This document shows positions 31,980 to 42,539 of a DNA stretch of 64,000 bases, one piece after another. Each line of letters starts with the position of its first letter. Position 1 is the stretch's first letter. Location of the stretch: NCBI GenBank assembly GCA_016271365.2, contig CM028129.1:1007947501-1008011500 (forward strand). Direction: 5' to 3'. The translations under genes were made by a program, and so were the position numbers. Below the pieces are notes generated by a model. It saw nothing but the letters and a program-made list of their open reading frames with translations. It was not told where the DNA came from and ran no database searches. Source of the DNA: Neoceratodus forsteri. Taxonomy: Eukaryota > Chordata > Ceratodontiformes > Ceratodontidae.

Positions 31980-32650
31980 ACAGCTCGACTCAGTCTTTCT
32001 AGGGGAACTGTTATAGTCTCTGCACTCTGAGCCTCATTTTCAGCATTGTCCTCACTTGTCAGGGGAGTCTCCATGGGGTAGAGAGGCTAGAACTTGGGGT
32101 ACTTTCAGCTCCAGGAGTTACAGTTTCTGAGTCCACAACATTTGGCTTTCGCATGGAAGCTTTCGGACACAACAGTGGACTGTCAGGCACTCAAAATACT
32201 CTTCTTGTTCAGGGTGTATCACCAGTCTGCCCTAATCTATCATTTCCTCCCTGAAAGCTCAAACAGTTCAACCATGCACAATGATTCCATTTCATCTGAT
32301 CTGATGCTTTGCACTTCACTTTCTGGGAGCATTGGCTCCAGGGATGGCTAGGGGCTTAGACAGTCCAGAAGGCCCAGCTTTGTCTCCAGTATTGACTAGG
32401 GGATTGCTCAAACAATTGACTCAGTTCGTAAGAAGGATAGTATTCAAAGTCACTCTCACTTCTTCCGATATGGACTGACAGTCATGCTCAACTGGGACTT
32501 GTGGAGGAACACTTTAACTTTGCTTCTGTAGGTGCAGACTTTCTGATCTTTTCTTTGCAGCAGCTCTAGTCACTGGTCCAGAGGGGCATCTTCTAGGGCT
32601 CAGACTCACTAAGATTTGTCCAATGGGCAGTAAATGATTTCTATGTATTG
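31980..32650 (-). other. Gypsy-B pol 3' tail
   Basis: This is minus-strand sequence downstream of the integrase C-terminus. A short frame (31778-32074; the Gypsy-B part ends at 31980) starts METPLTSEDNAENEAQSAET, possibly the end of pol or untranslated sequence. I recognise no domain in the remainder. Confidence 0.4.
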
Positions 32651-32652
32651 TT

Positions 32653-33730
32653 TTACATCTTTGAATTATTCTCAGGCCTTACTTTGTACACTGGCAGATC
32701 ATCTAGTTTGCCCACTACAATGTGAGGGAGATGGTGCCATCGGTCAGCAATCTTGTGCTTGCCATGCAGTCCCAGATTTCTTGATACCGATCTCCCTCCT
32801 GGAGTTCCTGTGCTTTCACCTTTTATCATGCCTTTCTTTGTTGGCCAGATTTCTTTTGACAGCCATGGCTTGAGCCAGTTGGTACGCATGGAGTTAGCTG
32901 GGCCTTTAACTTTGCACATACTGTAAATAGTTGTCAGCTTGAACCCCATCAGGAGAGACCCCAAACACACATCTACTGGTGAGTCGAGCTTCTCTTCCAA
33001 ACATCAGGCGGTGAGGGGAGAACTCAGTGGCATCACTTTTGGTGCAGTTATAAGCATGTACCAGGGTGCTAATTTGTTGGCTCCATCTAGGCTTGTCCTT
33101 TGGGTGCAGGGTGCCTAGCATATCTAGCAAAGTGCGGTTGAAACGTTCAGGCTGTGGGTCCCCCTGGGGGTGGTAAGGAGTGGTTCTGGACTTTCTGACC
33201 CCACAGAGAAAGCATTCTTTGATCGACGACTCTCAAAGTCTCTCCCTTGATCAGAATGGATTCTTTGTGGAGCCCATAGTGAACAAAAGTTTTCTACAAG
33301 TACTTTGGCCACAGTGGATGCTTTCTGGTCTTTCGGGGGAAAGCTTGGGCATATCTCGTGAAATGGTCAGTGACCACCAGCACATTACTGATATTTCTTT
33401 GATCTGACTCAAACTCAGAAAATCAATACAGACCAGCTCCATGGGTGCACTGGTGGTGATGTTAACAAGGGGCAGCCCTTGGGCAAAGCTTTCCTCTGTA
33501 AGCAGCGACTACAAGTTCGAATGTGTTGCTCACATCAGCCCCATCTTAGGCCAATAGAATCTGGATCTCACCAAGTCAAGTGTTCTGTCTATACCAAGGT
33601 GCCCCATGTGGTTGTGCAAGGACCTCAGTACTGAGTCTCGAAGGCAGTGGGCAGCACTAGTTGTTGTTTGTCTACTTGTCCCTCTGTCTACTGTTTCTCT
33701 GTATAACAGTTTATTGATCAGTTTCAACTT
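32653..33730 (-). pseudogene. Gypsy-B integrase
   Basis: Read on the minus strand. The zinc domain is LHNHMGHLGIDRTLDLVRSR FYWPKM (33530-33640, HH half), with the CC half in the next frame. The catalytic core has MELVCIDFLSLSQ (first Asp, 33442), AKVLVENFCSLWAPQRIHSD and DQGRDFES (second Asp, about 33240), and then TLHPKDKPRWSQQISTLVHA YN with SPHRLMFGREARL (33130-33000). The C-terminal module is RNLGLHGKHKIADRWHHLPH, then VVGKLDDLPVYKVRPE (about 32800-32680). At least three frameshifts break it. It sits at the 3' end of pol, the standard position. Confidence 0.88.
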
Positions 33731-34149
33731 GGACCTTCTTTGTATAACAGTGCAGTTCTCAAATCAGTGGGCGTAATTTGGACACATCTTTTCCTGCATA
33801 GAGGGCTTCTAAAGCTGCTTTGATCATGGATCACGGGATTGAGCCCCCGAATACTGTCATTGTCTAGCTGAGGCAGTGCACCAATGTCTATTGCAGAAAA
33901 GTGGCAATAAGCAGCAGGTATGCAATTCTCAGAGGGTCCCAAGCAATCCACCATGCAGTCCACTCGAGTCCGTGGACATTTGTTCCTCCTGTCAAACTTC
34001 GACAGAGTGCCCGAATGTCAGGTTCTGCCAATCGGACCCAATCATTCTGGGAACAGGCCTCCGGAGAGACATCAGCATCTATGTGGTTCAGACCTGCTGG
34101 TATTCGAGAGCATAGTCATATGTAGATATGCTAGAAAGCCACCTATGGC

Positions 34150-34740
34150 CAGTGGCATCCAACAGCTGAGGTCTGCACATAGGTCGAGTTATTGTCAGTT
34201 TTACTAGTATTTGGCCCCATACAAGTACTCATGTGGAATTGGTCAACAATAGCCCACTTCAAAGCTAGGAACTCTAACTTATGTACAGGATAGTTCTTTC
34301 TTGGATGGGGTCAGGCTTCTACTGGCAAAGGCCACTGGTCTCAGGCCATTCTCGTGTTCTTGGTACAACACAGCTCCCAACCCTTGCAAGCTAGCATCAG
34401 TGTGCAGGACGTGAGGTTTTCTTGGATCGGCATAGGCCAGCACTGGAGCATGGGTAAGTTGATATATGTTCTCATGAAAAGCAGTCTCACAATCAGGGTC
34501 CAGCGGGCCCCAAATACTTCACTCGGATGAAAATACACTCTTTCAAGTCTTGAGGACCTGCTGACTTTTGGTATTTTTGTGGGTTGGGGGATACCTTGAG
34601 TAAGGTTAGTAAAGGGGATCACTCTTGAATAGTCCTTGATGAAGCTGCCGATACTAACCACAGAATCCCAGGAATCTTGCAGTTCTTTAGATTTTTGGGC
34701 TGTGGCCAGGTGGTCAAGGCCTCAACTTTACTTGGCCGGT
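34150..34740 (-). pseudogene. Gypsy-B RT connection / RNase H
   Basis: The minus-strand frame 34341-34661 reads VSIGSFIKDYSRVIPFTNLT (RT thumb, the YR-F..F..ia.PL type), and after frameshifts APVLAYADPRKPHVLHTDAS with LQGLGAVLYQ (about 34430-34370). In that segment TDAS has the first catalytic Asp of RNase H. The continuation (LRPVAFASRSL-like, about 34330) is still recognisable and then decays by 34150. It degrades the RNA template strand in an active element. Confidence 0.75.
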
Positions 34741-34742
34741 CT

Positions 34743-35306
34743 CTATTCCTCGGTGGATACTATGTGTCCCACATACTTTACTGATGTTTGAAAGAATTGA
34801 CTTATCAATGGACAGTTTAGCACAGTCCTCCAGTCGGTCCAATACCTTAAATAATCTGCTCCATGTTCCTCCAGTGAGCTGCCAAACACAATCACATCAT
34901 CTAGGTATACCAGGCACTCTAGTAAGTTCATGTCCCCACTGCATGCTCCATCAATCGTTGAAAAGTGGCTGGGGCACTGAAATCCCTGAGGCATCCTCAT
35001 GAATTCATAGAAGCCAGCGGACAGATAAAGGCCGTCTTCTCACGGTCCTCTGGGGCCATCGGGATCTGGTAGTACCACTCACGGAGATCCAGCACAGAGA
35101 ACCACTTGCTCCCGTTTAGGCAGTCCAAAGCATCCTGAATGCGGGCATTGTGTACTGATCAGGATAGTCCGCCGGTTTAGGTGCGATAATCCACACACTA
35201 TCCTTACTGTTCCATTCTTTTCCTCACTACTACAATGGGGAAGCATAAGGCTTCTGGATTCTTGTATTACACCAGCAGCTAACATCTCTTGCAGATGCCG
35301 TCTCAC
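34743..35306 (-). pseudogene. Gypsy-B reverse transcriptase core
   Basis: Minus strand. The frame 35306-35079 reads MRRHLQEMLAAGVIQESRSL, then NGTVRIVCGLSHLNRRT (RT motif with VR.C.D.R.LN shape), with the palm motif Asp segment in a shifted frame. The frame 35000-34743 reads MRMPQGFQCPSHFSTIDGAC, then LLECLVYLDDVIVFGSSLEE HG, in which the catalytic YLDD is intact, and SVKYVGHIVSTEE. One frameshift separates the two halves. Confidence 0.88.
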
Positions 35307-35309
35307 ATC

Positions 35310-36161
35310 ATCTATGTCAGCAGGTGCCAGGCGTCGAGACCTCTCACGAAATGGTCTTTCGTCATGCAGCGGATATTGTGCTCAGCTCCTTGCACGCATC
35401 CTACATCCCATTCCTTTAAAGAAACACCTGGTCTCACTGGGCAAGCTTCTCACTGATCCTCACTTTCCATTCAGCTGGCAGCGGGGTCGCGAAATCAAAC
35501 AAGTCAGGCGCTACTCTGTCATTCTTCCTTGAACTCTTGCTGCTGGGTAGCACTGCAGTGTCTGCACAATGCACATTAGCCAGGATGCAACCTCTGTTTA
35601 CTCAATGTCTCTTTCAGACACATTATGAACTTGGACCATTACCCTTCTGGCATAAGCATGGGCTCCTAGCGGGCAAAATACTGAGCTTGACCAGCAGTCC
35701 CTCTGGTAATTTTCCATCGCCTGGTGCATCCAACATTAATATTTTATTCTTAACATCCTTTCTGATACGGACCTCTCCCTGTAAGGTACACTGGGCATTT
35801 GGCGCCAGGATCAGAGACTCTGTGATCCTTCTTCCATACACCCTAATCGGTTCCTCTGGTTCTGTTTTTTTTCAGCACTCTCTGTGCCTCATAGGCCTTT
35901 CTTAATTAAAGCTGGAACTCTTAAAGCTCTACTAGTCTTTGACCCCTGTTTTCATAACACAACTGTGCCAGCCTTCCGAACATATGAGCATTTGTTCCAA
36001 TCAACAAAGGGACACCATCATACAGTCCAGTGGGGGGACACACTAAGGCTAGGGTCTCTACTTGTTGGCCACTCCAGCCACGGAGGTGGGAAAGACAGCC
36101 AAATTGGATATACCGGAATAGGGGTAGGCCTTCTCACTTAACCCCCATACATGCAGTCCTT
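35310..36161 (-). other. Gypsy-B protease-RT spacer
   Basis: This is minus-strand pol sequence between protease and RT. The frame 35841-35623 (YGRRITESLILAPNAQCTLQ, GEVRIRKDVKNKILMLDAPG) looks like the protease/RT linker of Gypsy pol. It is frameshifted, and no further domain is recognised. Confidence 0.5.
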
Positions 36162-36360
36162 CTAATGGTTGTAAGGGTACTTTGACAAATGCTTCTGATA
36201 CCAATCCTGGAACATAATTGTCACTTGGGAGCCACTGTCTAATACAGCTCTTGTAGACACTCCATTCCCTTTACAGTGGTCTCCATGGAGGGACCCACTA
36301 TTCTGGACCAGTCTGGAGAGGCGGTAGTGGGGCCTGGGCAACTGACCTTGCCACAAAGAA
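36162..36360 (-). pseudogene. Gypsy-B aspartic protease fragment
   Basis: The minus-strand frame reads CKGNGVSTRAVLDSGSQVTI and MFQDWYQKHL. The DSG is the catalytic motif of retroviral-type aspartic proteases, followed by the usual hydrophobic S-Q-V-T segment. It lies between the gag zinc knuckle and RT, as in normal Gypsy elements. Confidence 0.78.
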
Positions 36361-36479
36361 TTTGATGAATGCTTTTTGGTGCCTCACTGGGATCATGTCG
36401 TGCACCTGTAACCACTGATTTCTTCTCCAGGCTTCTCCTTGTAGCCTATATGCAACTTTGTCAGTGTCTTCGGGGACTG

Positions 36480-38026
36480 GCATTCCCTTTCATGTGCCCA
36501 TCTTTCCCACAATTATAGCAAACATACTTTCTGGAGTTTGAGCTGGCGAGGCGCCACACTGGGAGCCAGGGCGGGGTATTACTAACTGGAAACCTGGGTG
36601 CCATCTCTGTCTTGGCGTGATAAGCATTTGGAGACATCTCGTCAGTTTCTGCACTTCCATGGTCAAGGAATTGAGTTTGGAGCTGTTATCAGCAGGAGAT
36701 ACATGGGTGGGTACCCCCACCCCATGCAGATGCAGTCGGATATAGGTCAGGGGCTGCACTTTGCAGGCGTGGCCTTCATAAAGGACTGTTTTTGAATTCT
36801 CGGATCTCTCTCAACAGTTCGCCCCATTGTGGCATATCTTTTTCCTTGTCAGAGCACTCATTGACTGTCAACCCTGCCCCTGAACTTCACTTGATGGGTC
36901 ACCCTCAGTCACTGGTCGTAGCCACAGCTGTTGGTGCAGGCACTCCGAGGTCGCCTTTTCTCAACTCCTCAATTTCTCTCATTAACTCATCATAGGAGGT
37001 GGGGATTCCAGTCGATTGCCAGGCGAACTGAAGCAACAGCAGTTCTGAGAAGGGGGCAGACAAGGATTCTGTCCAGTCTGGTTCGGTCTAGTTCAATCGC
37101 TGGCAAACTACCCTTTCTGGAGGCATTCTTGCAACAATTTTTCCAGCCGAGACATACACAGACAACAACTCCCTTGGTACTGTTGTGCATTTCTTACTCT
37201 CCACCATAGGTCCTCATCAGAATCTGGGCTCCTATACATTCTCCAAGGCCTCAAGATAGGCCTGTGCAGTCGCTTCAGGGTTACTGGCCCGCTTAGCACG
37301 GATGGTAGCCAGGGCAGGACCTCGGAGGCTCTCACCAACCCTCTTTCTGCTGCCTCCGAGCATTGCCATTCTAGCACTTGGGGCAACATAGTCTCATCCA
37401 GGTCTCCCAGTCATCCTCCCCTTGGGGGTGGGGAGGGTGCCAGAGAGATCCTCAACCTTCGTAAGAGTCGTGACTAATGGCAGGTGCAGAAATAGGAGTC
37501 TGCATTGGTTCAGCCACCATTACGGGCACTGGAGCAGGAGAGGTGTTGGGGAGGAACACCTCAGGTGGCAAGAATAGTTTCTTCAAGTCCTCCACAGTTT
37601 TCCCTCTCCCAGCAACCATTCAGCAAATTTCTCCTCAAAAGTTTCAGATAGTGGTGGGGCTGATTCCCCCGGTCTTTACTGTCCTTAGTTATCACTCTCC
37701 AAGCAGTGAGGGCTCCTCTGGGGTAATGGTCTGTGGCACTTTGGAGCTATCTATGGGATCCTTAAACTCTACTAGGGCCAGGAAAGTGTGGGTGAGCAGA
37801 TTAGCATGCCGACCCACCACCACAGGGTTTTGTAAACCTTCCACCTTGGAAAGTACTCCCTGCACAGTGTCCTGATTGATACCCAGGGGATGTCCAGGAT
37901 AAGCATAGCATTTTGGGGTCGATCTCCTCCCCAGTACACCACTCCACCAGCCGGTGCACAGCCACTTCTGTCGGGTACCCATTTTTTTCTTAGCAGTGGT
38001 TAGTAATATGGCCACTAGGACACACA
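36480..38026 (-). pseudogene. Gypsy-B gag, PNMA-like
   Basis: Minus strand. The N-terminal segment (frame 38045-37692) has KCYAYPGHPLGINQDTVQGV LSKVEGLQNPVVVGRH and LTHTFLALVEFKDPIDSSKVP, a layout like the N-terminal RRM-like domain of PNMA proteins (a G-hP...D...L.. / ALVE pattern). The capsid part (37390-37000) reads ESLRGPALATIRAKRA-like, then SPDSDEDLWWRVRNAQQYQG and SRLEKLLQECLQKGSLP, again PNMA-like. A CCHC knuckle YVCYNCGKDGHMKG is at about 36540-36490 (one base shift before the last Cys). It is broken by frameshifts. Family assignment is by eye; PNMA genes are known to derive from such gags. Confidence 0.72.
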
Positions 38027-38044
38027 ATCTCAGCGGTGCCTCCA
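38027..38044 (-). promoter_or_regulatory. Gypsy-B primer-binding site (tRNA-Thr type)
   Basis: On the minus strand tggaggcaccgctgagat lies three bases after the LTR end. It matches the complement of vertebrate tRNA-Thr (AGT) 3' end as I remember it, with one mismatch. Confidence 0.75.
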
Positions 38045-38047
38045 AGA

Positions 38048-39637
38048 TGTAACCCCTAGATAGGCGCTATCCCAGGGGCTACTACCCCTGCCTGATTTGC
38101 CACTAACAGGTTGAGGGGCCTGGATCCAATATGGTGCCTCCACCCAGAGGTCAGGGTTTGCAATAGTTAAACTAATTTGGTCACAGCCCTCTGGGACACT
38201 GCAACCCCTTTCTTCCCACTAGTGGCCCACACAATATATCAAATTACCTTCACAGTATACACTTACCCCCAGGTCTGGTTCCGCACTGGGACTCTGTGAA
38301 ATGAGACACAGTGCAACAATCACAGTACAGTACTTAACATAGACAAATACCTCAGGCAGTATAACTTTGCTGAAACAAGCAGCTCTGATTTATTTAGGGG
38401 TATAACAAGGACGGGAAATCAGGTTAATTAGCTTATCACCTAATAATCTATTTATGGCTCTGTGCACAGGCTATCCTCATCAGTTACCTTGTCCCTGGGT
38501 ACCCAAGCCCTAGTGTGGCTAGTCCAAACCGTGGGCAGCTGGTAGGGGCCCTTTCACACAGAGAAAAGGAGAATTAAACAGTCAGCAGTACAGTAATTCC
38601 ATTTAGATTTAATGTGGCATTCAACAGGAGCTACCCTGAATTAGTACTCACGACCTCCAAATAAGATAGGGTCCTTCAATGTCAGCAGGGCTCACTTGAG
38701 GTACACAAACCTCTTCACACATCCATATAAAGAAAGCACTATACCAGGCAGGCTGCATCTGTATCCCGATCGCAATTACTGCACAACCCAGGAGAACACA
38801 CAGCAGATTCAGTTCCTGACAGACCGAGTGTACTTTTCAGCAATTCCTCCAGTCTTCTACAGGGTGAGCCTGGTTTCTACCTTCGAGATCCTTTGATTCT
38901 TTTCACAGGACGATCTCAGTCCTAACAAGCTGCAGACCGAACTTGGGCCTTACACCGCTTTTTGACTAAAACTGCACACTGAAAAGTACAGGGCTCCTTC
39001 CTTCTTCACTGCCAAAGCTCAACTGAACTCCAACCGACAAAACCGGCACTTCCTTTGAGTTCCTCCCAGTTCTTGACTGGATTGGCTGTCACTCACAATA
39101 GACTGCTGCTGTTGGTCCAAAAAGGCACTGAAGTCTAAACTACATCTCCCAGAGTCACTGCCCATACAATCCTCTTGTGGCTGGCTCAGATTATGAGTCC
39201 AAGTTCTGATTCGTCAGGCACCATTTTAGAGCTAGCTTACCCCACACTGATTGGTCCAGTTCAGCAGTTCAAAACTAGAATGGGAACTAGCAGACACAGT
39301 TCTGACTGCAAAGAAAGCAGGTTAGACAAACTGTAATTTCATTATTACTCTAAATAATTTCTGGTAAACAGTTACATCTTTCAGATAGGTTCCTTTGCAC
39401 TCTAGTGACTGCAAAATTAAGTGAATTGGCAGCAGCTCTAGTGGTACTCAGAGAAGCACACAGTCCCCCCATACAACTAATTATGTCTGCAAGCAGACAG
39501 CTCTTAAAGAGACAGTACCAGAGGCTCTAAAAACACTCACTGATAAATGGCTTAAATGCCAAACACCATTCAGGCTTGGAGCATTCAAGCAAGCTCCTGG
39601 AAGTCTTTTGGGAACCCCCATTTGCAGGGGGGTTACA
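38048..39637 (-). repeat. Gypsy-B 5' LTR
   Basis: This 1590-bp direct repeat matches 24362-25963. It contains no gene. It is followed on the plus strand by ctta and the remainder of the Gypsy-A 3' LTR. Compared with its partner it has many single-base deletions. Confidence 0.93.
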
Positions 39638-39841
39638 CTTATAAGAGAGCTGCAGTGTATAGAGACACAGAGACTGAAGGGAAACTCTGGATCTTCTGTT
39701 TATTATGTCTTTGCAAATAGTTATTCTGAACAATTTTATTCTTTTATGTTACTGTTAGTACTAATAAACACTTTTTTGTGAATTCTACAACTGCTCCTGG
39801 ATTTTCCTATGCTTCCTGACTTGTGCCTGGACGACAAAGAC

Positions 39842-40900
39842 AAACGGGATACAGAAGATAACTTTGGTACAGTCGGTCTAAAATTCACATTGGGAATATG
39901 GGTGTCAGACATGCGCAAGAATCTATGTCCTCAAATAGAAAAATGACTAACCCTTGCGAGTTATTTGATATTGCAGGTTATTACTATGTGGCAGTGTCAC
40001 TGTGACAGAAGTGTGGTATTCCAAGTGTAACAACCCCTCCTGCCACTAGTGGTCGGTGGTGCGGTTGTTACAGTAATAACAGAGGCGAACTTAAACTCTG
40101 GTAGTAACTCTTGACTTTGTGAGCCCAATGGGCAGAGCTTAGTGATAAGAGAGAAAGGGTACCAGGGTACCTTTGAGGAGGGAGCAAAAGAGGAGGGTGA
40201 GAGAGTGAGTGGAATGCTCTTCAGGGTTTTAAATAATTGATTAGCTGTTTTTTTTTTTTGACAATACTAATTGTACAGAAAGCATTTATATAAGTTTTCT
40301 GGAAGTGTTATGTTAAACACAGTGAGGTAAGTGCTATGCATTTTCACAATGTTTTAGAACTTTTATAAGGAAAACGCTAATCAAATTTTAGAGTTAAATA
40401 AAACCCTGCTCTTAGATTCATGGACTTCACAACTGTCAATAGATTCAGACTATTGGACCAGGTAAACATGATGTCTAGTTGCTTGGTAGCTTCCAGGGAC
40501 AGGCCTAAGACAACAAGCAGTGAAGATACAAGGAAATGTATCTAGTGTAGATTGCTGTTAATTCTTGGAGTATGTGTAGGGCACACATCAGGAGGGTGTG
40601 GAGACCCTGAGGGACTTCTCTTAAAAGGCGTCCCAGGCAGCCTTGTGGTACAGGAAGGGTCTCACAGAATGATTAGCACCGGGGGGGGGGTGCAGTCTTG
40701 TGGCCACCAAGTGATACTGCCAGAGAAGCTGCTTGATGGATAGAAACCAAGTGAGATAGACAAGGCTGCTGACTTAAGGTAGGAGATTGGCTACATTTTG
40801 AGACAGAAGATCCCAAGCTGGGGTGGGTACTAGAGCTGCAGCCTCTCTGAGAGGCTGAGGGGATTGCCACTCACTGCCAGTGTGTAGTCTGTAGTATGCA
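39842..40900. other. Non-coding flank between Gypsy-A and DIRS-H
   Basis: No supported gene. It may start with the continuation of the LINE 3'-end-like sequence seen before Gypsy-A. At 40026-40072 there is a small inverted repeat (tgtaacaacc ... ggttgttaca) around ccactagtgg. A T run at about 40250 and a G run at 40681-40690 are simple sequence. Nothing else recognised. Confidence 0.5.
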
Positions 40901-41062
40901 GTCTTCGTCGAGGATATCTCCTCCATTAGGCCACACCTTTGGAATTGCAAGCCCATCAGCATTAGGACCACATGGAAACTTTTTACGAGCTGGGGGCCAC
41001 CCACTGTGACGTGCAGCGACGACACATATGTAATGTGGATGGCCCCATCACTCATCTGTATA
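40901..41062. repeat. DIRS-H left inverted end
   Basis: It begins gtcttcgtcgaggatatc, then ctcctccattaggccac, and is the inverse of 63470-63636. Its start matches the first half of the internal complementary region at 63165-63210 (gcctaatggaagagatatca). Confidence 0.8.
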
Positions 41063-41429
41063 AAAATATCAGTGCAGTGTGTTAGAGCTGTTCTGTGTGT
41101 GGGGAACCCTTACTGCAAAAACGTTTTAGCTGTTGCTGATTTTACTGGAGCCCTATCTTCCTGTGTTCAGGAAGTAGGAAGAGAGCTGTCTGTTGTCCTG
41201 TCTTAGAGGGGCTGAAACTACTACAGGGCTAATTTTAAATATTTTTTATATCTGGTTGTACATTTACAGCGCTGTGCCTTTACCTCGCATGAGAGGGTAA
41301 CGAATAGTTTATTATTGCAACCTTTGTTGCAAGGGATCTGCGACCCCTACAACCACTTCTGGGTCATCGAGACCCTTATTACTCAGCCCTGCTGTGAGCA
41401 GGGCACACGTCACTGTGCACGGAGATGCG

Positions 41430-42525
41430 AGTCCGCATGTTGGCCGGAACAGTAGGAGCTGAGGACCAACACCATATACCTTTGCAGAAGGTACAGTGCA
41501 AACGGGAGGCCGTGTAGTAGGTGTCTTATGTATGCTGAGGGGGATGTAATTCCAGGGTTTGTGTGTGACAATTGTACCCTGATCGAGGTGCTGCAAGCTG
41601 AAATTGTGGCACTACAACATAGAGTGCAGGTACAAGCTGATATCGCCACGCTTGAACAATATATTGACACAATGGCGGAGGGTATCTCTGAACCAATGCA
41701 TCCTTCACTACCCAACCCACCTGAACCCCAAGCCAAGGCCATCGATGTGATAGGCAACAACAAAGAATGGTGTGTTGTACATAAAACATCAAAAGGAAAA
41801 CGGTAGAAGAAATATAGGAGGTTCATCGAATATATTAACTCTAAATAAATTTAGTGTCCTAGTACTTGACTACAACCCTAACGATGAGGTAGAATCCACC
41901 ACACAAGTTGACCCCGTTACACCTAGTAGTAACCATTTACTTACCCAGGAAACAATGGATATGGAAAGCCTTATTGCACCCAGTGCATCAGCACAAGTAG
42001 AGAATGCCCCATGCAATGTTCTAGTCATAGGGGATTCTATGCTCTGGTACACTGACCATGTATTATGTAGGAACAGAAAGGACTACACTACTGTTAGCGA
42101 ACTGCCAGGAGCTGGAATTAGTGATATTAGACTGCTACTCCCCAGTTTATTGGAGAATTTGTATGAACCACTTATATTCTTACATATAGGGGTTAATGAT
42201 GTGGGTAAAAGAAGCTTCATAGATTTACAGCATGACTTCAAGCAGTTGGGGAAGTCCCTTACAGCCAGAGGATGTGACTTGGTTATCTCTGATATTTTAT
42301 CAGTCCTCTGGGCTAGCCATATGCTTAATATAGACATAATGAGACTAAATGGATGGTTGAAGCACTGGTGTTTTAGGGAGGGGTTTGCTTATGAGGATCA
42401 TTGGGAGGACTTTCAAACACCACACTTGTTTGCCAAGATGGCCTTCACCTGAATAGGCAGGGGAAACGCATATTTGCCAGCAAACTAAAATGGCTAGTTG
42501 ATGCCCATTTAAACTTAAAGGGGGG
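41430..42525 (+). pseudogene. CR1-2 ORF1: zinc finger, coiled coil, SGNH esterase
   Basis: The frame around 41507-41806 has RPCSRCLMYAEG...FVCDNC, a CxxC...CxxC zinc-finger pattern, followed by a coiled-coil-like stretch (LIEVLQAEIVALQHRVQVQA). The second frame (41772-42452) has an SGNH-hydrolase fold signature: VLVIGDSMLWYTDHV (block I GDS), PGAGISDIRLLLPSL, IFLHIGVNDVGK (block III GxND) and, after a frameshift, DGLHLNRQGK (block V DxxH, about 42440). ORF1 of CR1/L2 LINEs is known to carry such an esterase. One frameshift joins zinc finger to esterase and another precedes the DxxH block, so it is broken but little decayed. Confidence 0.85.
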
Positions 42526-42539
42526 GGGATGCGGGGACA

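Larger units (their letters stand above)
24362..39637 (-). mobile_element. Gypsy-B: Ty3/Gypsy element with 1.6-kb LTRs, minus strand, inside the Gypsy-A LTR
   Basis: Two long direct LTRs (24362-25963 and 38048-39637) begin tgtaacccc and end ggggttaca on the plus strand. A short target duplication flanks them: ctta, or actta if the last base is shared. Read on the minus strand the order is primer site, gag, protease, RT, RNase H, integrase, polypurine tract, the usual Ty3/Gypsy order. DIRS-I (26396-31979) interrupts the 3' end of the internal region. All ORFs are frameshifted. Confidence 0.92.
15696..39836 (+). mobile_element. Gypsy-A: Gmr1-like Ty3/Gypsy LTR retrotransposon with nested insertions in both LTRs
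   Basis: The full element is bounded by a 5-bp target duplication, aagac (15691-15695 and 39837-39841), and by LTRs beginning tgtgacag and ending gaca. The 5' LTR (15696-19348) is split by a CR1, and the 3' LTR (23850-39836) by Gypsy-B. Between them are a primer-binding site, gag, protease, integrase, reverse transcriptase, RNase H and a polypurine tract. The integrase lies upstream of RT, opposite to normal Ty3/Gypsy order and as described for Gmr1-like elements. With insertions removed it is about 5.9 kb. All ORFs contain stops. Confidence 0.9.
23850..39836 (+). repeat. Gypsy-A 3' LTR, split by Gypsy-B
   Basis: LTR sequence lies at 23850-24361 and 39638-39836 (about 711 bp in total). It matches the 5' LTR and the solo LTR, with the same TATA-like tataaaaatatat and the same aataaacactttttt near its end. 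The LTR is interrupted after gacttа/ctta by Gypsy-B, and the Gypsy-A target duplication aagac follows its last base. Confidence 0.9.

Noticed and set aside
37690..38045. Host PNMA gene
   Set aside because: It is flanked directly by a primer-binding site and LTR, and followed by protease and RT.
24362..39637. Two 1.6-kb near-identical blocks as a segmental duplication
   Set aside because: TG...CA tips, primer site, polypurine tract and pol genes between them identify LTRs.
41772..42452. GDSL/SGNH hydrolase as a host gene
   Set aside because: It is preceded by a LINE-type zinc finger and followed by a LINE endonuclease in the same orientation, so it is ORF1 of a LINE.
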